Part shown: piece by piece, positions 45,098 through 53,858 of the stretch
Numbering within the stretch: position 1 is the first letter of the stretch
How the letters are laid out: each line of letters opens with the position of its first letter
Origin: Martinezella calliandrae
GTDB lineage: Bacteria > Pseudomonadota > Alphaproteobacteria > Rhizobiales > Rhizobiaceae
Direction of reading: 5' to 3'
Assembly: GCF_030272695.1 (NCBI RefSeq)
Contig: NZ_JARFYN010000010.1
Coordinates: forward strand, 165,662 to 229,661
Length of the DNA stretch: 64,000 nucleotides
Program-made: the position numbers and the translations under genes
Notes under the pieces: generated by a model
Told to the model about the DNA's origin: nothing
The model's input: the letters and a program-made list of their open reading frames with translations, nothing else
Databases searched by the model: none

Positions 45098-46632
45098 TGG
45101 CCGACCTTCTGTTCTTTAAGCTGTGCGCCGATGTTTAGCGCACTGCCAATCAATTCCCGTTCATTGATATCGGAACCTTCCAACACGCGGACGATCCTGC
45201 CGTCGTACATTACCAGCACCCGGTCACAGCAGCCGATCAGCTCGTCGTAGTCGGTGGAATAGAAGATGAGCGCGACGCCGGCTTGCGCAAGCTCGCGGAG
45301 AAGGACGTAGATTTCCTGTTTGGTGCCGACATCGATGCCTCGCGTCGGGTCATTCAACAAAACGATCTTCGGCCGGTTCATCAGCCACTTGGCAATGACG
45401 ACCTTTTGCTGATTGCCACCGGAGAGGGCTCCGACCGGCATGTCGATCGTCGCTGCCTTGATCGCCAAAAGCTTGAGGAGCTCGTCGATCCGCTCAGCCT
45501 CTGCGGCGCGGTCGATCACGCCTCTTTTGGCGACGCTGTCGAGTGCTGCAATCGAAAGATTTTCACGCACGGTCATCGGCAGCATCAGCCCTTCGGTTTT
45601 GCGGTCTTCAGGGATCAGCGCGATCGACATCTCGGCGGATTTTGCCTGTTTCGGACTTTTCATCGTCACGCTTCGGCCAGCAATCTGCACATCACCCCTG
45701 ACATCGCGCAGCACGCCGAACAGCGACAGCAGCAGTTCACGTTGCCCCTGCCCGTCCAGTCCGCCGAGACCGACGATTTCGCCTGGCCTGACATCGAAGC
45801 TTATGCCGGAGAGCCGGTTACCCCAGGATAGGCCTCGACACGACAGGATCGGGGCGAGCCCCACTTCCGGGGTATGCTTCGGCGGAAATACGCTGGTATA
45901 TTCACGTCCGATCATCAGCTCGACCACCTGCTGATCGCTTTTCGTCCCGGCTGGATAGGATTCGATGCTGCGTCCATTGCGAAAGACGGTGCACTCATCC
46001 GCCAGTTGGGCAATCTCGTGCATGCGATGCGAAATGTAGATCAGCGCCATGCCCTCGGAGCGTAGCCGTTTCAGCACGCTGAACACCTTTTCGACATCGG
46101 GTTGCGTCAGCGCCGAGGTTGCTTCGTCGAGAATCATAATCTTCGGTTTACGGGCAAGCGCCTTGGCAATCTCGACCATCTGGCGTCGCGAAAGCGGCAG
46201 GTCCTTGACCAGAGAGGAAGGATGGATATCGGAGGCGCCGGCGCGCGCCAGAGCTTCTTCAGCGATCAATCTCTGCCTGCGGCGGTCGATCATCCCGAAC
46301 CGCAACGGCGGATTACTGATGACGATATTGTCTGCCACGGACAGATCCGGAATGAGCGACAGTTCCTGGAAGACACAGACGATTCCGGCGCTATTGGCCG
46401 CAGCAGGCGTCGCGAACGACACCTCCTTGCCGTCGAGCAACATCCGGCCTTCGTCGGCTGCGACGACACCCGCCATGATCTTTATAAGGGTCGATTTGCC
46501 GGCACCATTTTCGCCGAGAACGGCGTGGATGGCTCCCGGCCGAATGGCGATATCAGCCTCTCTCAACGCGACGACCCCGCCGTAGCGCTTGGATATGCCT
46601 TCCATCCGGAAAAACGGTTCGGATAGGTTCAC
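45094..46632 (-). CDS. CUT2 sugar ABC transporter ATP-binding protein (two ATPase domains)
   Basis: 512 residues from a GTG at 46632 preceded by GGGAGG; a frame extension to 46704 covers a hairpin and is not coding. The first ATPase domain has Walker A GENGAGKSTLIKIM and signature LSRRQMVEIAKALA; the second has the degenerate GGLDGQGQRELLLSLFG and the signature LSGGNQQKVVIAKWL, as usual for RbsA/MglA proteins. It drives sugar uptake at the inner face of the membrane. Confidence 0.94.
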   Translation of the reverse strand: MNLSEPFFRMEGISKRYGGVVALREADIAIRPGAIHAVLGENGAGKSTLIKIMAGVVAADEGRMLLDGKEVSFATPAAANSAGIVCVFQELSLIPDLSVADNIVISNPPLRFGMIDRRRQRLIAEEALARAGASDIHPSSLVKDLPLSRRQMVEIAKALARKPKIMILDEATSALTQPDVEKVFSVLKRLRSEGMALIYISHRMHEIAQLADECTVFRNGRSIESYPAGTKSDQQVVELMIGREYTSVFPPKHTPEVGLAPILSCRGLSWGNRLSGISFDVRPGEIVGLGGLDGQGQRELLLSLFGVLRDVRGDVQIAGRSVTMKSPKQAKSAEMSIALIPEDRKTEGLMLPMTVRENLSIAALDSVAKRGVIDRAAEAERIDELLKLLAIKAATIDMPVGALSGGNQQKVVIAKWLMNRPKIVLLNDPTRGIDVGTKQEIYVLLRELAQAGVALIFYSTDYDELIGCCDRVLVMYDGRIVRVLEGSDINERELIGSALNIGAQLKEQKVGQ

Positions 46633-46667
46633 GCGCCCAACCTCCCATCGGGTGCCCGCAAGAACAA

Positions 46668-46693
46668 GACTGCGGACACGAAGGTCCGCAGTC
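46668..46693 (-). other. Hairpin between binding-protein and ATPase genes
   Basis: A perfect 10-bp stem (GACTGCGGAC at 46668-46677 and GTCCGCAGTC at 46684-46693) with a 6-nt loop in the 82-bp gap. Such structures often protect the binding-protein mRNA and lower expression of the genes after it. Confidence 0.75.
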
Positions 46694-46714
46694 AAGCGTC
46701 GCAATCAAAGGCGA

Positions 46715-47854
46715 TTATTGATTTTCCTTTGTCTGCCCCATGATTTCCTGCGCCGTGAAATTGATACCGCAGGTCGGGAAGGAATTGCCGACAAAGAAGT
46801 TGTCGGACTGCTTGGGATAAAAATCCTGGCCTTCCTTGAAATCCGGATCGGAGACGAGAGCCGTCGGCAGCTTCACTGCCTGGGGTACGACCTGACCTTC
46901 CAGAGCGGCGATCGCTGTCTTGATCGCAACGGCAACCTGAGCCGGTCCTGTTCCCGCGGATGCGCATTTCAGGCCATCGCCAGCATGTGCGGCGCAAAGC
47001 TTGCGAAAGCCGTTTTCCGTCTCGCCGCCGAAGGGCACGAAGGGATGCTTGGCATCCATCATCGCCTGCACGACACCGGTATCACCACCCTGCGCGGTGA
47101 TACCGTCGAAGGGACCATTGGTCGCGATCGCGTCTGCAGTCGCCTTCTGCGCGACGCCGTCATCCCATTTGCCGACAACTTCCGTCACATTGAATTTCTT
47201 GCCGGACGCACTCAGCGTCTCCTTGATGCCGTTATGGCGATCCGTATCGACAGAGGTGCCGGCAACGCCACGTACCTCGAGAACCTTGCCGCCATTTGGC
47301 AGGTGCTTCACGAGCCAATCGCCCCAGATGACGCCGAGACCCTTTTGATCGACATTGACGTTGATGGCGTCTTTCGTATCGAGCGTGTTATCAAAGGCCA
47401 CCAGGACGACGCCGGCATCCTTGGCGCGTTTGATGACCGGGCCGAAGGCGGTCGGGTTTTGCGCGTCCACGACGATCGCATCGTAGCCCGCGTCGATGAA
47501 ATTGTTGATTGCCGATATCTGGGCAGGGACATCTTCACCGGTCGATACGACCTTGAATTCCTTCAGCTTGGCAGCGACATCAGGTTGTGCCGCATAGGCC
47601 TTCGCCGTTTGTACCATCTGGATGCGCCAGGTATTGGCGATATAGCCGTTGGCCAGTGCTATCCGATAGGGCCCCTTCTTTTGGGGATATTGAAGAAACA
47701 CTGTGTCGGCCGCCCAAGGCGTCATGCATTTCGGATCACCCGCGGGCCCGGACACGACTTTTGGTTCCGCGTAAGCCGCGCCGGCGAGTAGCGTCATAAG
47801 CGGTACGGACAACACAGCGATCCGGGCGGATCTTGCTTTGATAGCTTTCAGCAT
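46715..47854 (-). CDS. CUT2 sugar ABC transporter periplasmic binding protein
   Basis: 379 residues. GAGGAGGAGG precedes the ATG at 47854. Signal peptide IAVLSVPLMTLLAGAAYA, cut before EPK. Ribose-binding-like fold: YRIALANGYIANTWRIQMVQ, AQISAINNFIDAGYDAIVVD and VVLVAFDNTLDTKDAINVNV. Three to four cysteines in the mature protein (PKCMTPWA, RKLCAAHAGDGLKCASAG, PTCGINF) may form disulfides. Substrate unknown. First gene of the operon, divergent from the LacI regulator with two operators between. Confidence 0.92.
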   Translation of the reverse strand: MLKAIKARSARIAVLSVPLMTLLAGAAYAEPKVVSGPAGDPKCMTPWAADTVFLQYPQKKGPYRIALANGYIANTWRIQMVQTAKAYAAQPDVAAKLKEFKVVSTGEDVPAQISAINNFIDAGYDAIVVDAQNPTAFGPVIKRAKDAGVVLVAFDNTLDTKDAINVNVDQKGLGVIWGDWLVKHLPNGGKVLEVRGVAGTSVDTDRHNGIKETLSASGKKFNVTEVVGKWDDGVAQKATADAIATNGPFDGITAQGGDTGVVQAMMDAKHPFVPFGGETENGFRKLCAAHAGDGLKCASAGTGPAQVAVAIKTAIAALEGQVVPQAVKLPTALVSDPDFKEGQDFYPKQSDNFFVGNSFPTCGINFTAQEIMGQTKENQ

Positions 47855-47966
47855 AGAAGTCCTCCTCCTCGGGCGGACTAGCCCGCCCCTTCTATCTATG
47901 ATCGGCATGATTGCATTCGGAATGGCTCCATCCCATCCTTTCCGAATTTTTCGAAGCCTAACATAG

Positions 47967-48005
47967 TTGACAGCGCTGTCAAATTAGAATTGCTAGCGCT
48001 GTCAA
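47967..48005. promoter_or_regulatory. Two LacI-type operators in the divergent promoter
   Basis: TTGACAGCGCTGTCAA (47967-47982) is a perfect 16-bp palindrome with the central CG of LacI/GalR sites; TTGCTAGCGCTGTCAA (47990-48005) is a second copy with two mismatches in one arm. Centres are 23 bp apart, about two helical turns, between the importer operon and the regulator gene. Confidence 0.9.
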
Positions 48006-48073
48006 CTATGGAGTATCTATAGATATTCTTTGTCTCTCGGAAACCGAAAGCAACAACGACTGAAACGTTACTT

Positions 48074-49078
48074 ATGCGCCGAATAACATTGGATGATGTG
48101 GCAAACCTGGCTGGCGTGAGCCCTATCACTGTATCCCGCGTTCTGAGGAAGCCCGGAGCAGTCTCGGAAGGATTGCGCCTGCGTGTCCATGCAGCGGTAA
48201 ACGAACTCGGCTATGTGCCGAATGTTGCAGCGAGCAGGCTCGCCTCGTCGCGCACGCATACGATCGGCGTCATCGTGCCAACCCTCTATAACGTCATCTT
48301 TGCCGAATACCTTTTTGCGCTACACGAGGTGCTGATCAACGCCGGTTTCCAGGTGTTGGTCGTCAACAGCCGCTACTCCGAGATCGAGGAGGAAAACGCT
48401 ATCAAAGCACTGCTCGGACAAAGGGTCGAGGCAATAATCATCGCCGGTATTCACCATACGGCACTTTCCAGGCAGCTCCTCAGTCACGCAAACCTGCCGG
48501 TCGTCGAAACCTTCGAGCTGTCCGACGCTCCAATCAATCTCAATATCGGAATGTCGCAGGAACATGCCGGCTACGTGGCCACCCGCCACCTTATCCAGCG
48601 CGGCTTTCGTCGGATAGCGTTTCTGACGGGCAATCTCGATCATCGCGCGCAATCGCGCTTCGACGGATATCACAGAGCGATGCGAGAAGCTGACATGCCA
48701 AGCTCGGAAATCATTGCCGAGAAGCCGCGCCACAGTTCGGTTGCGCTGGGATCGGAACTCTTCGCCGCCGCGCACGAATGCGGGAATGTTCCCGAAGCCA
48801 TATTCTGCACCGACGACAATCTGGCTCTCGGCGCTATGCAGGAATGCCGCAAGCGCGGCATCCGGATGCCGAACGACATTTCGATCATCGGCTTTCACGA
48901 TCTCGAATTCGCCGCCTGCGTCTCGCCATCGCTTTCCTCGATTGCAACGCGACGCTACGAAACCGGAAAGCTTGCGGCGCAGAAGGTTCTCGCGGCATTG
49001 GAAGCAGGCGCGAAGCCCGATGCAGAGCGGACAGATCTTGGATTTGCGCTGCTGCCCCGCGAAAGCACCAGTGTATGA
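48074..49078 (+). CDS. LacI-family regulator of the CUT2 importer
   Basis: 334 residues. Helix-turn-helix RRITLDDVANLAGVSPITVS with RVLRKPGAVSEGLRLRVHAA and hinge YVPNVAASRLASSRTHTIGV. The effector domain is of the GntR/GalR type (GNLDHRAQSRFDGYHRAMRE, FCTDDNLALGAMQECRKRGI). No clear Shine-Dalgarno is seen ahead of the ATG. It almost certainly represses the divergent importer, and perhaps itself, through the two operators. Its gene is followed by a convergent CUT1 operon. Confidence 0.92.
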   Translation: MRRITLDDVANLAGVSPITVSRVLRKPGAVSEGLRLRVHAAVNELGYVPNVAASRLASSRTHTIGVIVPTLYNVIFAEYLFALHEVLINAGFQVLVVNSRYSEIEEENAIKALLGQRVEAIIIAGIHHTALSRQLLSHANLPVVETFELSDAPINLNIGMSQEHAGYVATRHLIQRGFRRIAFLTGNLDHRAQSRFDGYHRAMREADMPSSEIIAEKPRHSSVALGSELFAAAHECGNVPEAIFCTDDNLALGAMQECRKRGIRMPNDISIIGFHDLEFAACVSPSLSSIATRRYETGKLAAQKVLAALEAGAKPDAERTDLGFALLPRESTSV

Positions 49079-49139
49079 AGGACATAGGCCATTTTACGCC
49101 GCTTGTGGTGCGCCCATGGAGGCCTGAGCTTGATTGTCT

Positions 49140-49964
49140 CTATCCCTTTATCGCCCCGGCGGTCATCGACCCCGAAATCTGGCGATACATCAAGAGACCG
49201 AGAAAAACCGGGGGCAGCGCGCCGAGCATCATCACCGCGGAGGCTGTGCCCCATTGAACGCCGCCGCCGCTTGCCGCGAAGAAGAATGACGCGCCGACCG
49301 TCATCGGCACTGCCCTGCTCGTCGTCAGCATCAGACCGAAGAGGAACTCGTTCCACGCGGTGATAAAGCCGAAGATGAAGGTCGTCACCAGCGCCGGGCG
49401 TACGATGGGCCTGATAATGCTAATCATGATCCGAAAGGAGTTCGCACCATCCACCCTTGCGGCCTCGTCCAGCTCCAGCGGCACGTCGGAAATTGCGTTG
49501 ACGAGAATGACAAGCGCCAGCGGCGTGTTGACGATGGTGAGGATCAGGCCGAGGCCGAGCCGGGTGTCGAGCAGACCAAGCCATTGATACATCATGTAGA
49601 GCGGTATCGCGAAAATGATCAACGGCACCGCGCGCAAATTGACGACGATCGGCAATAGGGTCTGTTTGCCCGCCTCGCTTCGTGCGATCGCATAGGCGGC
49701 CGGAAAAGCCAGAAGAATGGCAAGCCCCGTGCCAATCAACGAGGCGACAGTGCTGTTCCACAGATACGAATAGATGTTGAAACGATCCGTCTGCGTCAGA
49801 ACGCGCAGGTAGTTCTCGAGTGTGGGCTGATCCACCCATAGGCCGGGATTGACGGAGAGTTCGCGCGCGCTCTTGAACGATGTGACAAGCGTCACGATGA
49901 TCGGAAAGTTCATCGCGATGGCGGCAACGGCGAAGACGATCCAGCGCAGGCTGCTGATAACCAC
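49140..49964 (-). CDS. CUT1 sugar ABC transporter permease, MalG type
   Basis: 274 residues from a GTG at 49964 with AGGAG 7 bases ahead; the upstream gene stops at the adjacent base. Six membrane helices; the EAA loop is DEAARVDGANSFRIMISIIR at about residue 185. It pairs with the MalF-type permease. Confidence 0.92.
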   Translation of the reverse strand: MVISSLRWIVFAVAAIAMNFPIIVTLVTSFKSARELSVNPGLWVDQPTLENYLRVLTQTDRFNIYSYLWNSTVASLIGTGLAILLAFPAAYAIARSEAGKQTLLPIVVNLRAVPLIIFAIPLYMMYQWLGLLDTRLGLGLILTIVNTPLALVILVNAISDVPLELDEAARVDGANSFRIMISIIRPIVRPALVTTFIFGFITAWNEFLFGLMLTTSRAVPMTVGASFFFAASGGGVQWGTASAVMMLGALPPVFLGLLMYRQISGSMTAGAIKG

Positions 49965-50831
49965 TCATATTCTCCTGCGGCCGGCAAGCCAGTTGAGGCC
50001 GTAGAGAACGGCGAGCGATGCGAGGAAAAGGATGACGGATGCCGCAACCGCCTTGCCGATCGCGCCTTCTTTGAAGAAAGCTTGATAGATGTAGATCGAC
50101 AGCGACGTCGTCGAGCCGCCCGCCCCGCTGCCAGTCAGCGCATAGACATTGTCGAACACGCGAAAGCCATCGATGAAGCGAATGAAGAAAGCGATCACCA
50201 ATGTCGGCAGCATCAGCGGCAGCTCGATCCACCAAAGCGTTTTAAGCGCCGACGCCCCATCGAGCGCGGCCGCTTCGCGCACATCGAGCGGCACCGCGAC
50301 ATAGGCCATGTAGAACAGCAGAAAGGAAAATGGCGTCCACTGGAGCGTCTCAACGACCGTCAATGTCCAGAAGGCATGATTGATATCCAGAAAGGCCGGA
50401 CTGTCGCCGAACCACTCGAAGAGATAGTAGGGCACGGGGCCGGCAAACTCATGCAACACGAGGCGATACATCAAGCCAATCATGGCAGGCGCCACCATCA
50501 AGGGCAGCATCAGCGGCGCCATCAGCGCCGAGCGCTTGGAAAGAAGTGGGGCTAGAAAGATCGCCAGAAAAAGGCCGAGCAGGCATTCGATCAGCGCGGT
50601 CAAAATCCCAAACCGCATGGAAAAGGAGATCGCCTGCCAGAAACCATGATCGGTAAGCACGCTCAGATAGTTGCCGAACCCACTAAGACTCGGGCTTCGC
50701 AGCGTCTGGAAGCTGACGGTCGATACCGAATAGACGAGATTGATAATTGCGGGAAAGCCGAGGAACAGGAGCAGGAATCCCACGAGCGGCGTGAGATAGG
50801 CTCTTCCCTCAGCACGTTCTACGATAGCCAT
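49965..50831 (-). CDS. CUT1 sugar ABC transporter permease, MalF type
   Basis: 288 residues with six membrane segments and the EAA loop REAAALDGASALKTLWWIEL near residue 195. Starts 54 bases after the binding-protein gene. No ATPase gene of this operon is present in the window, so a shared MsmK/UgpC-type ATPase encoded elsewhere is likely. Confidence 0.92.
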   Translation of the reverse strand: MAIVERAEGRAYLTPLVGFLLLFLGFPAIINLVYSVSTVSFQTLRSPSLSGFGNYLSVLTDHGFWQAISFSMRFGILTALIECLLGLFLAIFLAPLLSKRSALMAPLMLPLMVAPAMIGLMYRLVLHEFAGPVPYYLFEWFGDSPAFLDINHAFWTLTVVETLQWTPFSFLLFYMAYVAVPLDVREAAALDGASALKTLWWIELPLMLPTLVIAFFIRFIDGFRVFDNVYALTGSGAGGSTTSLSIYIYQAFFKEGAIGKAVAASVILFLASLAVLYGLNWLAGRRRI

Positions 50832-50885
50832 TTCGATCCGCCGGATGGGACGGACGCCGCGATAAACACGGGCGTCCGGCTGATG

Positions 50886-52217
50886 TTACTTTTTCAACAG
50901 ACCCTGCATGCCAGCTTTGGTGTGAGCAAGCGCGTCGTCAAGGCTTTGCTGCCCGGACCAGTAGCCGGTAAACTCCTTGGCCTGCAGCTCGTAGATGGAG
51001 AGCGCGTTGGCAGAGGTCGCGCCATTCATCACATAGCCGTACTTGCTGGCAAACTCCCCAAGCTTGACGAGATCCGGCCGCTCTTTGGCAACCTTCGCCA
51101 CCACGTCGGGCGCAAGCGCCGGCGAGCCACCGCTGCGGGCATAAAGCAGAGCCGCATCTTCCGTCGCCAGCCACTTCAGGAACTTCACCGCGCCGTCCTT
51201 GTTTTTGGCGTTTTTGTTAAGACCAAGGCCAAGACCGTGGATGTGGTCGGCACGGCCCTTGGGGCCGGCTGGCGGTGCTACGATGCCGGTGACTTCGGCA
51301 ACCGCCGGAGACTTGTCGGCACTGGTCAAATCAGCGGCCGCTGCATTCCACTGAAGCGCGGTGGCCGCCTGGCCGGAACTATAGGCCGCATTGGTTTCCG
51401 GATATTCGTAACTCAGAGAATCCTTCGGCGATGCGCCGGCGTCGTAGAGCTTCTTATAGAGCTCCAATCCGGTCTTGTAGGCATCGGAATCGATCGTGAC
51501 ATTGCCGTCCTTGTCAGTCCAATCCGCGCCATAAGAGCGCGGCAGCGACTGGAACACCATCATGTTGAAGAGCAGGTTCTTCATTTGCAGCACCGTGCCA
51601 TACCGCACCGGACTTGCCGAATTGACCTGTTTCGAGAAATAGAGCGCCGTTGCGGCCCAGTCGTCCCAGGTCCAGCTATCGGGATCCTTGGGCTGCAATT
51701 CCTTGCCGAGATACGTCTTGGAGATTTCGGCATATTTCGCCTTGGCCGCGTCGTCCTTCATCAGGGCGTCGATCAGATCCTTGCGGTAGTACATGAAGTG
51801 CAGCGACAGATCAGTCGGCACACCATATTGCTTGCCGTCGAACTGCATGGTCTTCAGCACGGATTCGCCGAACGTCTTTGCGGCGCCGCTGCCGAGATCG
51901 ATCGGCTCCATGTAAGGCGCGTAGCGGCCGATCGAATAGGTCGCGACAAGGTTGATGTCGAAGGCGTTCGAGCCTGCGGCCATGTCGGCCTGGAGCTTGT
52001 CGTAGAAGCCCTCACGGTTGAAGAACAACAGTTCGACCTTGTCGGCATCGGTAATGCCGGGTCTGGCGTTATAGGCTTCCACGGTAGCGCGAAGCGCGGT
52101 TTCCTCCGAACCGCCCGGCCAGCCGAGAACCGTCACGGTCGCATTCGATGTGCCCGGCATGGCGACGCTTGCAAGAAGCAGTGCAAAGGCCGGGACAAAC
52201 GTGCCTCTTAATTTCAT
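50886..52217 (-). CDS. CUT1 sugar ABC transporter substrate-binding protein
   Basis: 443 residues. GAGAGGGAAC precedes the ATG. Signal peptide RGTFVPAFALLLASVAMPGT, with a cut around SNA. Extracellular solute-binding family 1 pattern: VTVLGWPGGSEETALRATVE, YGVPTDLSLHFMYYRKDLID and AAYSSGQAATALQWNAAAAD. With the neighbouring NanE-NanK-like enzyme, an amino sugar such as N-acetylmannosamine or a sialic-acid-like compound is a candidate substrate; this is inference. Confidence 0.9.
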   Translation of the reverse strand: MKLRGTFVPAFALLLASVAMPGTSNATVTVLGWPGGSEETALRATVEAYNARPGITDADKVELLFFNREGFYDKLQADMAAGSNAFDINLVATYSIGRYAPYMEPIDLGSGAAKTFGESVLKTMQFDGKQYGVPTDLSLHFMYYRKDLIDALMKDDAAKAKYAEISKTYLGKELQPKDPDSWTWDDWAATALYFSKQVNSASPVRYGTVLQMKNLLFNMMVFQSLPRSYGADWTDKDGNVTIDSDAYKTGLELYKKLYDAGASPKDSLSYEYPETNAAYSSGQAATALQWNAAAADLTSADKSPAVAEVTGIVAPPAGPKGRADHIHGLGLGLNKNAKNKDGAVKFLKWLATEDAALLYARSGGSPALAPDVVAKVAKERPDLVKLGEFASKYGYVMNGATSANALSIYELQAKEFTGYWSGQQSLDDALAHTKAGMQGLLKK

Positions 52218-52271
52218 CGCAGTTCCCTCTCTCTTTTATTGTTGGGTCTGAGTGTATGCCTTTTACAATTG

Positions 52272-53798
52272 TCAGCCTTGTTCGGCAGCAAGACTTGCCA
52301 CCCCAATGATCCCGGCGCGGCTACCGAGCTTTGCGGGAACGAGAACGGGCCTCAGGCGGCTGTCTATGCCGGCAAGCTCCTTTCGCATCTGGTCTAGATA
52401 GCCCTTTGCAAGCCCGATGCCGCCGCCGACGACGATCTGGTCCGGATCGAGCATCATCTGAATATCGCGGCAGAGCGTGGCGGCCCGGAGCACCGATTGC
52501 GAAACGATCGCCTTGGCCCAGGGCGCACCTTTTTCCGCAAGGTCGAAAACCTCGGCGGCGGTTGCCTTGTGCCCGGCTTTGAGAGCTTCCGAGGCGATCC
52601 ACCGGCCCGATGTCTGGTCTTCCAGCGGAAAACTCCCTTCTGATGGGCCGCGGATCAGCCCGAAATGACCGGCAAGGCCGGCAAGCGGACGACCATTGAT
52701 GACGATCCCGCCGCCGATGCCCGTGGAGATGGTAAGAAACACCACGTCGCCGCCGTTTCCGGCACCGAAGCTGTATTCTCCCCAGGCGGCGGCTTGCGCG
52801 TCATTGGCCGCAAAGACCGGTTTGCCGAAGACAGCCAGAGCCTTTTCGATAATCGGATACTGGTCGGGGATGGCAAGCGTCGCCGGATTGAGCGCCGACC
52901 ATCGGCCGTCCTGAACGAAGCCGGTCACCGCGATGCCGACACGGGAATAACGATCCTTCCATATCCCGACCCTGTCGGCGATGGCTGCAAGCCATGCGTC
53001 GGGGCCTTCTTCCCGCGCGGTCGCAACAGTTATCTCGTCGAGAACGTCGCTGCCCCTGACGAGCGCGGCCATGGTCTTCGTGCCGCCGATGTCAATGGCA
53101 AGGACGGTTCCAGGGCTTTTGGCATCATAGGCTTTCGCCACCGCCTCATGAAACCATGAGGTCACATGTTCGGTGCGGGTAATCGCCGAGCCGACGACGA
53201 CGGCGAAGGCGCCGGCCTTTACCGCTGCGGCGGCTTGCTCCGTCGTGCGGATGCGGCCCTCGGCAATCACATAGGGCGTGAGCTGCCGCATCTCGGCGAT
53301 GAGACTGAGATTGGGATCGACGGGCTCAGGGCCGCCGACATAGCCGGAAAGAGTCGTGCCGACGAAATCGACACCCGCCGCCAAGGCGTGGCGTGCATCC
53401 TCAAGGCTCGAACAATCGGCCATGGTCAGCTTGCCCTTCGCCGCCACCACCTTCACCAATGCCTCGATGGAGGCTGGACGAACTCGGTCCGTGGCGTCGA
53501 AGGCAACGATATCAGCACCCGCATCCGCGAGCGCCTCGGCGTCCGCCACAAACGGGGTAATGCGTACCGGACTTTCTTCGAGATCACGCTTGACGATGCC
53601 GATGATCGGGACAGAGACGGCCGCACGAACGGCCTTCACATAGGCAACGGATTCGATCCGCAAAGCCCTTGCTCCGGCATCAACGGCGGCTCTTGCAAAT
53701 CCGATGACGAAATCTGCCGCATCCATCGGCCCATCGGGAACCGGCTGGCAGGAAACGATGAGGCTGTTCTGGATGTCGTCGCGCTGCAATCGTGGCAC
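52272..53798 (-). CDS. Fused NanE-NanK-like protein: ManNAc-6-P epimerase and ROK sugar kinase
   Basis: 508 residues from a GTG at 53798. Residues ~1-225 are a NanE-type barrel: SLIVSCQPVPDGPMDAADFV, LRIESVAYVKAVRAAVSVPI, GADIVAFDATDRVRP, TLSGYVGGPEP and FAVVVGSAITRTEHVTSWF. Residues ~232-508 are a ROK kinase: VLAIDIGGTKTMAALVRG, FAANDAQAAAWGEYSFGAGN and TISTGIGGGIVINGRPLAGL. The usual ROK zinc motif CxCGxxGC is missing; the spot reads GPSEGSFPLEDQTSGRWIAS. The pair of activities would turn ManNAc into GlcNAc-6-phosphate. It is 54 bases after the regulator's operator and is likely first in the importer operon. Confidence 0.88.
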   Translation of the reverse strand: MPRLQRDDIQNSLIVSCQPVPDGPMDAADFVIGFARAAVDAGARALRIESVAYVKAVRAAVSVPIIGIVKRDLEESPVRITPFVADAEALADAGADIVAFDATDRVRPASIEALVKVVAAKGKLTMADCSSLEDARHALAAGVDFVGTTLSGYVGGPEPVDPNLSLIAEMRQLTPYVIAEGRIRTTEQAAAAVKAGAFAVVVGSAITRTEHVTSWFHEAVAKAYDAKSPGTVLAIDIGGTKTMAALVRGSDVLDEITVATAREEGPDAWLAAIADRVGIWKDRYSRVGIAVTGFVQDGRWSALNPATLAIPDQYPIIEKALAVFGKPVFAANDAQAAAWGEYSFGAGNGGDVVFLTISTGIGGGIVINGRPLAGLAGHFGLIRGPSEGSFPLEDQTSGRWIASEALKAGHKATAAEVFDLAEKGAPWAKAIVSQSVLRAATLCRDIQMMLDPDQIVVGGGIGLAKGYLDQMRKELAGIDSRLRPVLVPAKLGSRAGIIGVASLAAEQG

Positions 53799-53826
53799 TC
53801 CATTTCCGCGCCACGATAATCGGAAA

Positions 53827-53858
53827 ATACCAGATTACAACCAGTTTATGACTGGTAT
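53827..53858. promoter_or_regulatory. Inverted repeat, probable operator of the nanE-nanK/importer operon
   Basis: ATACCAG (53827-53833) and CTGGTAT (53852-53858) are perfect inverted 7-mers. The same core, TATACTGGTAT, appears upstream of the GntR gene at 54665-54675. The repeat sits between the nan gene start and the GntR gene end, overlapping the last base of the latter, and is a likely GntR-family site. Confidence 0.65.

Noticed and set aside
50646..52211. 521-codon plus-strand frame opposite the CUT1 binding protein
   Set aside because: Antisense shadow; the minus-strand frame has a signal peptide and family motifs.
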